Source: Alphaproteobacteria bacterium (GTDB lineage: Bacteria > Pseudomonadota > Alphaproteobacteria > UBA1280 > UBA12223). From it: 5,739 nucleotides of DNA. The notes under the pieces were generated by a model. The model worked only from the letters and a program-made list of their open reading frames with translations. It was not told where the DNA came from and did no database searches. The position numbers and the translations under genes are program-made. Shown here piece by piece: positions 1-5,739 of the stretch; positions within the stretch are counted from its first letter, which is position 1; every line of letters begins with the position of its first letter. The stretch covers positions 1 to 5,739 of the forward strand of contig DMEM01000063.1 of assembly GCA_003450915.1 (NCBI GenBank), read 5' to 3'.

Positions 1-79
1 TTACTACTACAGTAAGTGTAACAAATTTTATATACTTCAGCAATCATATTATATAAGCATTCATAAAGCTATAAAAAAT

Positions 80-99
80 AAGCCCCCAAAAGGGGGCTT
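80..99 (-). terminator. Rho-independent terminator after the CYTH-like gene
   Basis: An 8-bp perfect stem (AAGCCCCC paired with GGGGGCTT) closes a 4-base loop. On the minus strand it is followed by a T-rich tail (TATTTTTTAT), the classic intrinsic terminator layout. It lies 17 bases beyond the stop codon of the CYTH-like gene, so it most likely ends that transcript. The plus-strand side also carries a short T run (TTTTTA), so it could stop transcription arriving from the other direction as well. Confidence 0.9.
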
Positions 100-116
100 T
101 TATATATTCGATTTAT

Positions 117-791
117 TTAGGCTACTGATCGGCAGCCGTTTTGATAGGCCATTTCTTTATTGCCAAATTCAGAAATAGTTGAAACTTTATGACCTGCAAT
201 ATCAAGATGATCAACGGCATCACGCTCTGCAATAGTATCAAATTCAATTTCAATTCGATCATGCTTACGCTGTTTTAGCTGATCAAGTACATACTCATCT
301 CCTTCAATCATAAATACATTACGTTTTTTAATGACCTTATATCCGTTTGATTTAGAAAACGCATCTAACATTGAAAGATGCTCCCAATCTATGAAAGCTT
401 CAAACTCATCCCGACCATCATCTGTACCATCATCATTTGGATTTAGCTTTTTAACAGTAAATTCAAAACGAGGTTTAGCCTTTTTGCCATAATCGCGAAT
501 GCGAATTTCCAAATCTGAACATGCCAAATTATCATGTGTAATATCTTTTAAAATTTCATGAATATTACCAACTTCAGAAGACTTTGGCTTTACTGTAAAC
601 GGATAGTAAAGATCTTGTAACCGAAGCTCTATTTTCCATACGTTTGTTTCTTTGCAAAAACCAACAATCGCATTTTCTTTAAATAGATACGACTGATAAA
701 TAGATTTCTTTTTTAAAACATCTACTGAGCTTAAAATGCTCTCCGCAACTTCTTTAGGAATATCAAACGCCAACTCAATTTCTTTACCCAT
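117..791 (-). CDS. Divergent CYTH-domain protein (triphosphatase-like fold)
   Basis: This is a 224-residue cytoplasmic protein with no signal peptide or membrane segment. CYTH proteins (thiamine triphosphatase, class IV adenylyl cyclase, inorganic triphosphatase YgiF) form a beta tunnel that binds triphosphates through rows of Glu, Arg and Lys. Visible matches in order are the N-terminal ExE (E4, E6 in GKEIELAF), RxR (R97, R99), TVK (112-114), ExE (E129, E131), KxR (K155, R157) and a late ExE (E181, E183). The lysine of the signature ExExK is replaced by Ala8. The stretch from ExE to RxR is longer than usual and contains a second, similar block (residues 52-68). Fold assignment is fairly secure; substrate and activity are unknown, and a non-catalytic polyphosphate or nucleotide binder is possible. 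The ATG at 791 is chosen because AGAAGGA lies about 9 bases upstream. An in-frame GTG at 824 is rejected because it falls at the predicted transcription start. An intrinsic terminator follows. Confidence 0.75.
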   Translation of the reverse strand: MGKEIELAFDIPKEVAESILSSVDVLKKKSIYQSYLFKENAIVGFCKETNVWKIELRLQDLYYPFTVKPKSSEVGNIHEILKDITHDNLACSDLEIRIRDYGKKAKPRFEFTVKKLNPNDDGTDDGRDEFEAFIDWEHLSMLDAFSKSNGYKVIKKRNVFMIEGDEYVLDQLKQRKHDRIEIEFDTIAERDAVDHLDIAGHKVSTISEFGNKEMAYQNGCRSVA

Positions 792-830
792 AATATTAGG
801 TCCTTCTAAAAAAGTAATAAACACATCCTA

Positions 831-859
831 AATGTAAGTACTAACAGCAATATTGTCAA
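831..859 (-). promoter_or_regulatory. Sigma70-like promoter of the CYTH-like gene
   Basis: On the minus strand a perfect -35 box TTGACA (859-854) is separated by 17 bases from a -10 box TACATT (836-831, 4 of 6 consensus bases). Transcription would begin near 824, giving a leader of about 33 bases before the ATG at 791, enough to hold its ribosome binding site. The promoter lies immediately after the ankyrin gene stop codon, so the CYTH-like gene can be expressed independently of it, although readthrough is not excluded. Confidence 0.6.
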
Positions 860-860
860 A

Positions 861-1883
861 CTATTTTTCTAACATTTTAATGATTTCATTATACTTATAA
901 TACTTAGCTAAAGTTAATGCAGTTTCACCCTTGTAATTTTTTATATTTGCTTTGGCTCCTGCATTAATTAAAATCTCAGCTGATTTAAGATGGCCATTCC
1001 TAATTGCATCGTGTAAAGCTGTATTACCATTGTTTGGTCCTTGATCATTTATAACCTCTTTAATATCATCTTGCTCTACTAATAACTCTAAAACTTCATC
1101 ACGGCCCATATAAGCTGCTTTATGGATAGCCAGCATATGCATCGGGTAACCTCTTTGGGTTTGATCTGCCCCTGCTTTTAATAATTCTTTTACTATTTTA
1201 GTATAACCATCTCTTGATGCAACAAGCAAAGGAGAATGCATATCATTTCTATTACCAATTACTGGCTGCACAGTATTTACATCATAACCTAGCCTAATAA
1301 GCTTTTTCACTCTACTTGTTTTATCTTTTTCTGAAAGCTTAGTATTAATAATGATATTATAGATTTTTTGATTAGATAATATGCTAGCTTGTTGAGACCG
1401 GTAGCTATTAAATATTGTATTTATTTTTTGTACTACACCTTGCTCTTTTTTATTATTTTTTCTATCTGGAATATTCGCCCAATCTTGTGCAGTAAAACCA
1501 GATGCAGTTCTTAAATCTATATTAATATCTTTTTCTTTAAGTAGCTGCCTAACATTGTCAGGTTTTAAGTTCCAAACGGCAACCATTAACGGACTAATGC
1601 CAGACTTTGGAGTCTGCAAATTAACAAATGCACCTTTTTTTATCAACATTTCAATTATTTTAGGGCTATTACCTTGGGCTGCTAAATGTAAAGGTGACTG
1701 TCCCATAACCTTATCTAATAGATTTACATCTGCACCATTAAAAATAAGTTTTTCAACTTCTATAATATCTTCTTTTAAAACTGCCTTATGCAGATCTGGT
1801 AATTTTTCTTGAGGATTAACATCAGCCTTAACCGGCGAACTACAAACAACAAACACAGCTATTAACTTTAGAATTCTATTCAT
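861..1883 (-). CDS. Secreted ankyrin-repeat protein
   Basis: This 340-residue protein begins with a typical Sec signal peptide: basic start (NRILK), hydrophobic core (LIAVFVVCSS) and a likely cleavage site after PVKA near residue 20. It is therefore probably periplasmic or exported. The mature part is built of ankyrin repeats, which bind other proteins. Three recognisable units lie at about residues 30-59, 61-94 (GQSPLHLAAQ) and 95-128, and a degenerate one starts near 129 (GFTAQDWA). A lysine-rich spacer follows, then a weak unit (~170-203) and four more at ~215-246, 251-283, 286-316 (GNTALHDAIRNGH) and 319-340, the last ending the protein. No enzymatic domain is visible and the partner is unknown. 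The ATG at 1883 is preferred over the adjacent GTG at 1886 because AGGAG lies 8 bases upstream of the ATG. The DNA is very AT-rich in the spacer region. A role with CYTH or the 78-residue neighbour cannot be inferred from adjacency alone. Confidence 0.9.
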   Translation of the reverse strand: MNRILKLIAVFVVCSSPVKADVNPQEKLPDLHKAVLKEDIIEVEKLIFNGADVNLLDKVMGQSPLHLAAQGNSPKIIEMLIKKGAFVNLQTPKSGISPLMVAVWNLKPDNVRQLLKEKDINIDLRTASGFTAQDWANIPDRKNNKKEQGVVQKINTIFNSYRSQQASILSNQKIYNIIINTKLSEKDKTSRVKKLIRLGYDVNTVQPVIGNRNDMHSPLLVASRDGYTKIVKELLKAGADQTQRGYPMHMLAIHKAAYMGRDEVLELLVEQDDIKEVINDQGPNNGNTALHDAIRNGHLKSAEILINAGAKANIKNYKGETALTLAKYYKYNEIIKMLEK

Positions 1884-1952
1884 CACATAAACTCCTATTA
1901 TTGTTTTTTATTTATGTAAGTCTTTCAAAATCATGAATATATAAGACGCGAG

Positions 1953-1978
1953 AAAGGATCTACAATGTAGATCCCTTT
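1953..1978 (-). terminator. Hairpin after the 78-residue gene, possible terminator
   Basis: An 8-bp perfect stem (GGATCTAC with GTAGATCC) closes a 3-base loop and is extended by three A-T pairs after one bulged base. It begins 11 bases beyond the stop codon of the small upstream gene. The minus-strand 3' arm ends in CTTTC rather than a long T run, so termination may be partial. Equally, it could be an mRNA 3'-end stabilising structure or an attenuator ahead of the ankyrin gene. Confidence 0.5.
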
Positions 1979-1989
1979 CCCTCGGTAAG

Positions 1990-2226
1990 TTAGTGCATAG
2001 GAATATGCACCGGCCCACTTCCGTCGCTGTAACAGCCGACGACGAAACCTCCTTCAATTGAAGTTGAATCGAAGAAGCAAACTTCTTCGCCATCACGTTC
2101 AGTAAGAACGCGAACGTCGAAACCGTGTTTTGTATCAGCTTCAACAAAAAACTCTGAAAAGTGACGATCAATTTGACGAATGGCTTGATTCTGATTACGA
2201 CGATAGTTTGGGTTTGCGTTAGCCAT
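1990..2226 (-). CDS. Small hypothetical protein (78 residues)
   Basis: I do not recognise this protein. It is soluble, without a signal peptide or membrane segment. The first ~30 residues are polar and probably helical (from QNQAIRQIDRHF on). The rest looks like beta strands with acidic turns, two cysteines (C50, C65) and a Gly-rich stretch ending in PVHIPMH. The start is firm: a full AGGAGG lies 5 bases before the ATG. By hand count the gene is about 44% G+C, against roughly 17-33% in samples from the neighbours, and all six arginines use CGT or CGC with none AGA. Such codon use fits a highly expressed host gene or one acquired from elsewhere; sequence alone does not decide. It stands between the kinase and the ankyrin gene with a 98-base upstream gap and a hairpin behind it, so it is probably its own transcription unit. 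A longer overlapping frame on the same strand (1908-2171) lacks these signals. Confidence 0.8.
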   Translation of the reverse strand: MANANPNYRRNQNQAIRQIDRHFSEFFVEADTKHGFDVRVLTERDGEEVCFFDSTSIEGGFVVGCYSDGSGPVHIPMH

Positions 2227-2259
2227 GATGGCCTCCTACAGGGTTAAGAGTTGAACGTA

Positions 2260-2289
2260 AGTTTAAGTTATACATTCTTATACTTTCAA
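2260..2289 (-). promoter_or_regulatory. Possible promoter of the 78-residue gene
   Basis: On the minus strand, TTGAAA (2289-2284) is followed after 18 bases by TAAACT (2265-2260, 4 of 6 consensus bases). This would start transcription near 2253, a little over 25 bases before the start codon. A TATAAC at 2272-2267 is an alternative -10 box but has no good -35 partner. The assignment is weak because the whole intergenic stretch is AT-rich. Confidence 0.3.
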
Positions 2290-2324
2290 CCATTACTTTT
2301 TAACTGACATTTTAGTAAAACCTA

Positions 2325-3656
2325 CTAGCTTTTTAGTGCAAAACTAAGCTGGATAATAGTTCCAGCATTTTGATTTGATTTAATCGTTAAATCTGCATTA
2401 TGCGCTTTAATAATTGAGTTAACTAAACTTAAACCTAAGCCAACGCCTGATGATGTTCTTGCTTCATCAAGTCTGAAGAATGGCTGTAAAACATCATCGA
2501 TCTTATCTTGTGGAATTCCAATGCCGGTATCTATAATTTTTATAGCAAGGTTATCGTTATTTTGCTCAGCCTTAAGCATTATAGAGCCTGATTCTGTATA
2601 TTTAATAGCATTATCTAAACAATTAGCCACAGCCTGACAAACAAGTCCTTTATCGCAAATCATCGACATATTTGGTGCTAAATTAATTTCTGCAGATAAA
2701 CCTTTACTTTCAGCTAATGGAGCATAAAATTCAAAAGCATCTTCTAACATTTGGTTAATATCACTAGTTTCTAATTTTAAAGGCTGCTTACTATCAATTT
2801 TTGAAATTCTTAAAATAGAATCAAATATTTCTAGCATATTATCTATTTGCTGAGTAATTTCTTCTTGAGCCTTGAGGCTTAAGTTTTTAAAATGACTGTT
2901 AACTGTATTTGAAACCCTAGTTAGAGGAGTTCTTAAATCATGAGCAATATTATTGGCCATAAGCTGTTTTTTATTAGCAAGTGCTTCAATATGATCAAGT
3001 ACTTCGTTAATATTTTTAGATAACTCATCAATTTCATCTTCGCTACCTGCACGCCCTATTCGCTGATCTAAGCTTGAAAACTTAACAATATTTGCCAAGC
3101 TTTGATTAACAAAATGTAACCTCTGACGTAATGTTTGAATTAATAATCCAATCAATAGTAATCCTAAAATGCTAATACCAATACAGACTTTTGCCATTAC
3201 ATGGGCAAAGTCACGCTGTTCTTCTAATAATTCAACATTTAATAAAACCGTTAGATTAAGGTCTTCTCCTAAGTCTCTAGCTATTCCTATATAATCACTA
3301 TAGTTAGATTCTTTGTAAAATACTAAATTAGAGTCTTTATTATGTTTTTTATGAATTTGTCTTGCCTGAGTTAATGAAGTATAAATAACCTCATCATTTT
3401 TCTTTAAGATAACATCAAAAGTTTTTCTTTTTCTAAAAGCTAAAATATGTAGTAGTTTTTCATAGCCTGCAGTCTTATAGGCTTCTGTTAAAACGTTAAT
3501 TTTTGTCTCTACAATTGGCTGAACAAAACTTGCAGTTTGCTTACGTGATGTTGCATCAATAATTAAAATAATACTTGCAGTCATAAAAACAAATATACAA
3601 ACATAAATTAAAACAATTCTTAAAGATAAATGTTTTATAAAACGACTATTCATCAT
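2325..3656 (-). CDS. Membrane sensor histidine kinase
   Basis: This 443-residue inner-membrane kinase should autophosphorylate on a histidine and pass the phosphate to the response regulator encoded just before it. Membrane segment 1 (about 13-34) and segment 2 (about 155-175) flank a periplasmic sensor of about 120 residues with no recognisable ligand domain. A HAMP linker follows (~176-226). The dimerisation domain carries the H box NNIAHDLRTPLTR, with His239 as the phosphorylated residue. The ATP-binding domain shows an N box (NCLDNAIKYT, 345-354), G1 box DTGIGIP (376-382), F box (FFRL, 393-396) and G2 box GVGLGLSLV (404-412). All catalytic motifs look intact and the length is normal for the family. 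The first of two adjacent ATG codons overlaps the end of the regulator gene by 11 bases (ATGATGAATAG), so translation is probably coupled. The neighbouring pump suggests it senses a toxic compound or envelope stress; the signal itself is unknown. Confidence 0.95.
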   Translation of the reverse strand: MMNSRFIKHLSLRIVLIYVCIFVFMTASIILIIDATSRKQTASFVQPIVETKINVLTEAYKTAGYEKLLHILAFRKRKTFDVILKKNDEVIYTSLTQARQIHKKHNKDSNLVFYKESNYSDYIGIARDLGEDLNLTVLLNVELLEEQRDFAHVMAKVCIGISILGLLLIGLLIQTLRQRLHFVNQSLANIVKFSSLDQRIGRAGSEDEIDELSKNINEVLDHIEALANKKQLMANNIAHDLRTPLTRVSNTVNSHFKNLSLKAQEEITQQIDNMLEIFDSILRISKIDSKQPLKLETSDINQMLEDAFEFYAPLAESKGLSAEINLAPNMSMICDKGLVCQAVANCLDNAIKYTESGSIMLKAEQNNDNLAIKIIDTGIGIPQDKIDDVLQPFFRLDEARTSSGVGLGLSLVNSIIKAHNADLTIKSNQNAGTIIQLSFALKS

Positions 3657-4326
3657 CTATTCTATATCCTACTCCTCTAACAGTTTTAATTAGCTGTTTA
3701 TCAAAACCTTCATCAACTTGCTTTCTTAAGTTAAAAATATGCACATCAACTACATTAGTTTGAGGTGAGAAGTTATAATTCCAAATTTGCTCTAATAACA
3801 TTGTTCTTGTTACTACTCTTCCTTTATTTTTTAATAAATAAACTAAAATATTAAACTCTTTGATCTGTAGAGTTATGCCCTTACCAGATCTAACTACTGA
3901 TCTATCAATAAGATTAACTGTTAAATCTCCTAAAGTTAGAACAGATTCTATATTAGCCTGAACTCCATTATTACGTTTAATTATATTTTGTAGCCTTGCT
4001 AATAGTTCAGAAAAAGCAAATGGCTTTGTTAGGTAATCATCAGCTCCTGCTGTTAAGCCTTTAACTCTTTCATCTACATCGCTCATTGCAGTTAAGAAAA
4101 TAATTGGAGTTTGGTTATTAGTACTACGCAATGTTTTAGCTATTTTTAAACCATCTACTTCTGGAAGCATTCTATCTAAAATAATTGCATCGTATTTATT
4201 TATAGCAGAAGCAAATAACCCTTCTGATCCTATATCAAAATGATCAACATTAAAGCCTACCTCTGTTAAGCCTTTCACAATATATTCGGCCGTGCTTTTA
4301 TCATCTTCAACTAATAAAATTTTCAT
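3646..4326 (-). CDS. OmpR/PhoB-family response regulator
   Basis: This 226-residue DNA-binding regulator is the expected partner of the kinase encoded right after it. The receiver domain (1-118) has the acidic pocket E7-D8-D9, phospho-acceptor D51 (IILDRMLPEVDG), T79 and K101 in LTKPF, so all switch residues are present. The winged-helix domain (~128-224) has the recognition-helix region TNVVDVHIFNLRKQVD and the family ending TVRGVGYRI. These resemble the CusR/CopR/IrlR type of regulators linked to metal and drug efflux, although the exact signal cannot be named. The start codon shares one base with the permease stop codon (TAATG), and AGGA lies 9 bases upstream inside the permease gene. The order permease, regulator, kinase indicates one operon. 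It probably controls that operon, although no operator is visible because the operon's promoter is outside the window. Confidence 0.95.
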   Translation of the reverse strand: MKILLVEDDKSTAEYIVKGLTEVGFNVDHFDIGSEGLFASAINKYDAIILDRMLPEVDGLKIAKTLRSTNNQTPIIFLTAMSDVDERVKGLTAGADDYLTKPFAFSELLARLQNIIKRNNGVQANIESVLTLGDLTVNLIDRSVVRSGKGITLQIKEFNILVYLLKNKGRVVTRTMLLEQIWNYNFSPQTNVVDVHIFNLRKQVDEGFDKQLIKTVRGVGYRIDDE

Positions 4327-5739
4327 TAATTAATTTCCTGTTTTGTGTTTCTTAATCCAAAGTCTTCAAAAATTTTAAATAAGGCTGGAACTAACGCCAA
4401 TGTTATTATTGTTGAATACAGTAATCCAAATGCAATAGAAATAACCATCGGAATTAAAAATGCCGCCTGATGAGATGTTTCACTTAAAATTGGAATCAGC
4501 CCTATAAAAGTAGTCAAGCTTGTTAGCAATATTGGGCGAAGTCTTCTTTTTGAGCTTTCAACCAATGCTTCGTTAATATTGTAGCCTTTTTTTAAATAAG
4601 AGTTAATAGTTACAATTAAAACTAAGCCATTATTAACTACAATTCCTGCTAAGGCTAAAAGACCTATCATACTTTGTAATGTAAAGTTTGACTGCATAAG
4701 CAAGTGACCTAATACTGCACCTACTGCACCAAAAGGAATGCTTGTTATAATAATAAATGGCTCTACATAGTTATTAAATAATAACACAAGTAAAATATAA
4801 GTAACAAGAATTGCTATCATAAAACCGACCTTCATATCTTCAAAAGAGTCTGAATCGTCTTGTTTTCCACCTTCAAAGCTATATTTTACACCAGGGAATT
4901 TAGTATCTAAGTTTGAAAGGTAACTTTTTGTAATATTATCTTGGAAAATATTTTCATCAACACTACTTTCAAGCTCTATTAAAACCGCTGTAATTCTATT
5001 TCCATTAGTTTTTCAATAGTTGTATATGATCTTTCAACAGATACACTAGCTAAATCTTGTAGGAATGCTTCTTCTTTATTTGGCAAGATTATTCTTAAAT
5101 TATCTAGAGTGTAAAGGCTAGACCTTTCAGACTCTGGCAGTTTTACTCTATAAGTAACTTCATCATATTTTACCTGTTGAGACATTGCACTAACGCCAAA
5201 AAATGAATTACGCACTTGTTGAGCTAAATATTCAGCTGTTACCCCTAACTTAATTGCTTTATCTTTTAGCTTAAAGTTATATTGAACCTTACCCTGCTGA
5301 TCTGATGATTGCACAGACCTAACACCGCTTAAAGAACCAATCTGATTAATTAAATACTCAGAAGATTGCTCTAATAAATCATGGTTTGAGTGTGCTAGCT
5401 CAATTCTTGTTGAACCTGCAAAGTTACGCTGGCCTGAAAACACTAATGACCCTACACCTTCTATATGCTCGGTATTTTGTTCCCACTTTGTAGCAAAATC
5501 TTTAGAACCAAAAGATCTTTCACCTGAAAGAGTTGCTCTAATTGAAAACTTATGCAAACCATCTGGAGAGCTCTCATCTGATAGAGTCTTTTTTCCAATT
5601 ACTGTTTCATAGTCAATATCATTTAAATCTAAATTAAAGTCTTTTGCTGTTTGCTTTAATGATTTAATAATACTATCAACAGCTTGTTTTGAATCAGCAT
5701 ATGGATTACCGTATTCAAATTCACCAGCCACTTTTACAT
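4326..5739 (-). pseudogene. RND efflux permease, C-terminal half, frame broken by a 1-base deletion
   Basis: This is the C-terminal part of a proton-driven RND (AcrB-like) inner-membrane pump, which exports toxic compounds together with an adaptor and outer-membrane channel. About 470 residues are visible of the ~1000-1050 usual; the reading frame is still open at the window edge, so the 5' half lies beyond it. The upstream portion is the second periplasmic porter and docking region (for example the stretch ending ERSYTTIEK). The downstream portion holds five membrane helices (TM8-12) with GLLALAGIVVNNGLVL and the hallmark RLRPILLTSLTTFIGLIP. The two portions are in different frames: the first runs into LMEIELQRF and a stop at 4981-4979. 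The second frame, open from just upstream, continues as TNGNRITAVLIEL. One added A in the run at 5009-5013 gives IEKTNGNRITAV and a continuous protein. It may thus be an indel artefact rather than a dead gene. Internal starts at 5731 (GTG) and 4835 (ATG) are not genuine gene starts. Confidence 0.85.
5009..5013 (-). other. Frameshift point in the RND permease gene (A5 run)
   Basis: On the minus strand the permease reads GAA AAA CTA ATG in the upstream frame. The downstream, RND-matching frame requires GAA AAA ACT AAT. The whole difference is one missing A in a five-A run. Single-base homopolymer errors are common in sequencing, so an artefact is the simplest explanation. A -1 slip of the lysine tRNA on this run would also produce the joined protein. 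Confidence 0.85.

Noticed and set aside
1..79. Possible promoter (TATAAT on the minus strand at 53-48) for a gene beyond the left edge
   Set aside because: The -35 match is weak, the stretch is AT-rich, and no downstream gene is visible to support it.
792..824. Upstream GTG start for the CYTH-like gene
   Set aside because: The GTG falls at the predicted transcription start and the extra 11 residues contain the Shine-Dalgarno sequence of the ATG at 791.
1555..1812. Plus-strand open frame of 85 codons
   Set aside because: It is antisense to a well-defined ankyrin repeat block, and its open state follows from the codon pattern of that gene.
1908..2171. Minus-strand open frame of 87 codons overlapping the 78-residue gene
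   Set aside because: It runs in another frame through the better-supported gene, has no convincing ribosome binding site, extends through the hairpin, and its composition looks like a translated shadow.
4326..4835. A separate 169-residue membrane protein starting at ATG 4835
   Set aside because: The frame stays open far upstream of that ATG with RND-like sequence, and there is no good ribosome binding site. It is the C-terminal part of the disrupted permease.
5009..5013. Programmed -1 frameshifting in the permease as the main explanation
   Set aside because: The A run is only five bases, no classic tandem-slip heptamer is in the proper phase, and no stimulatory structure is evident. A homopolymer indel is simpler.

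Overview
The window is AT-rich DNA from a Gram-negative (diderm) bacterium. An RND efflux pump with its two-component regulators and a secreted ankyrin protein point to a proteobacterium, possibly an AT-rich gammaproteobacterium, but nothing here fixes the genus. All six genes lie on the minus strand, so the window reads biologically from right to left. No rRNA, tRNA, CRISPR array, insertion sequence or integrase was seen.

Right part (5739 down to 2325): an efflux and regulation operon. It opens with the C-terminal half of an RND-family efflux permease whose N-terminal half lies outside the window. The permease is followed, with overlapping reading frames, by an OmpR/PhoB-type response regulator and a membrane histidine kinase. 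The permease frame is broken by what looks like a one-base loss in a run of A residues. Adding the base back restores one continuous RND protein, so this is either a sequencing or assembly indel or a very recent inactivating mutation. The likely logic is a sensor kinase that detects an envelope stress or toxic compound and a regulator that controls the pump.

Middle (2226 down to 1990): a 78-residue protein of unknown function. It has a strong ribosome binding site, a GC content clearly above its neighbours and only CGN arginine codons. It is followed closely by a hairpin that may end its transcript.

Left part (1883 down to 1): an ankyrin-repeat protein with a signal peptide, probably periplasmic or exported. 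Next comes a divergent CYTH-fold protein with its own sigma70-like promoter, which ends at a clear intrinsic terminator. The first ~80 bases beyond the terminator hold no gene that can be supported.

I see no complete novel multi-gene system. The points most worth following are the broken RND frame, the atypical 78-residue gene, and the CYTH protein that lacks a signature lysine and carries an internal repeat.
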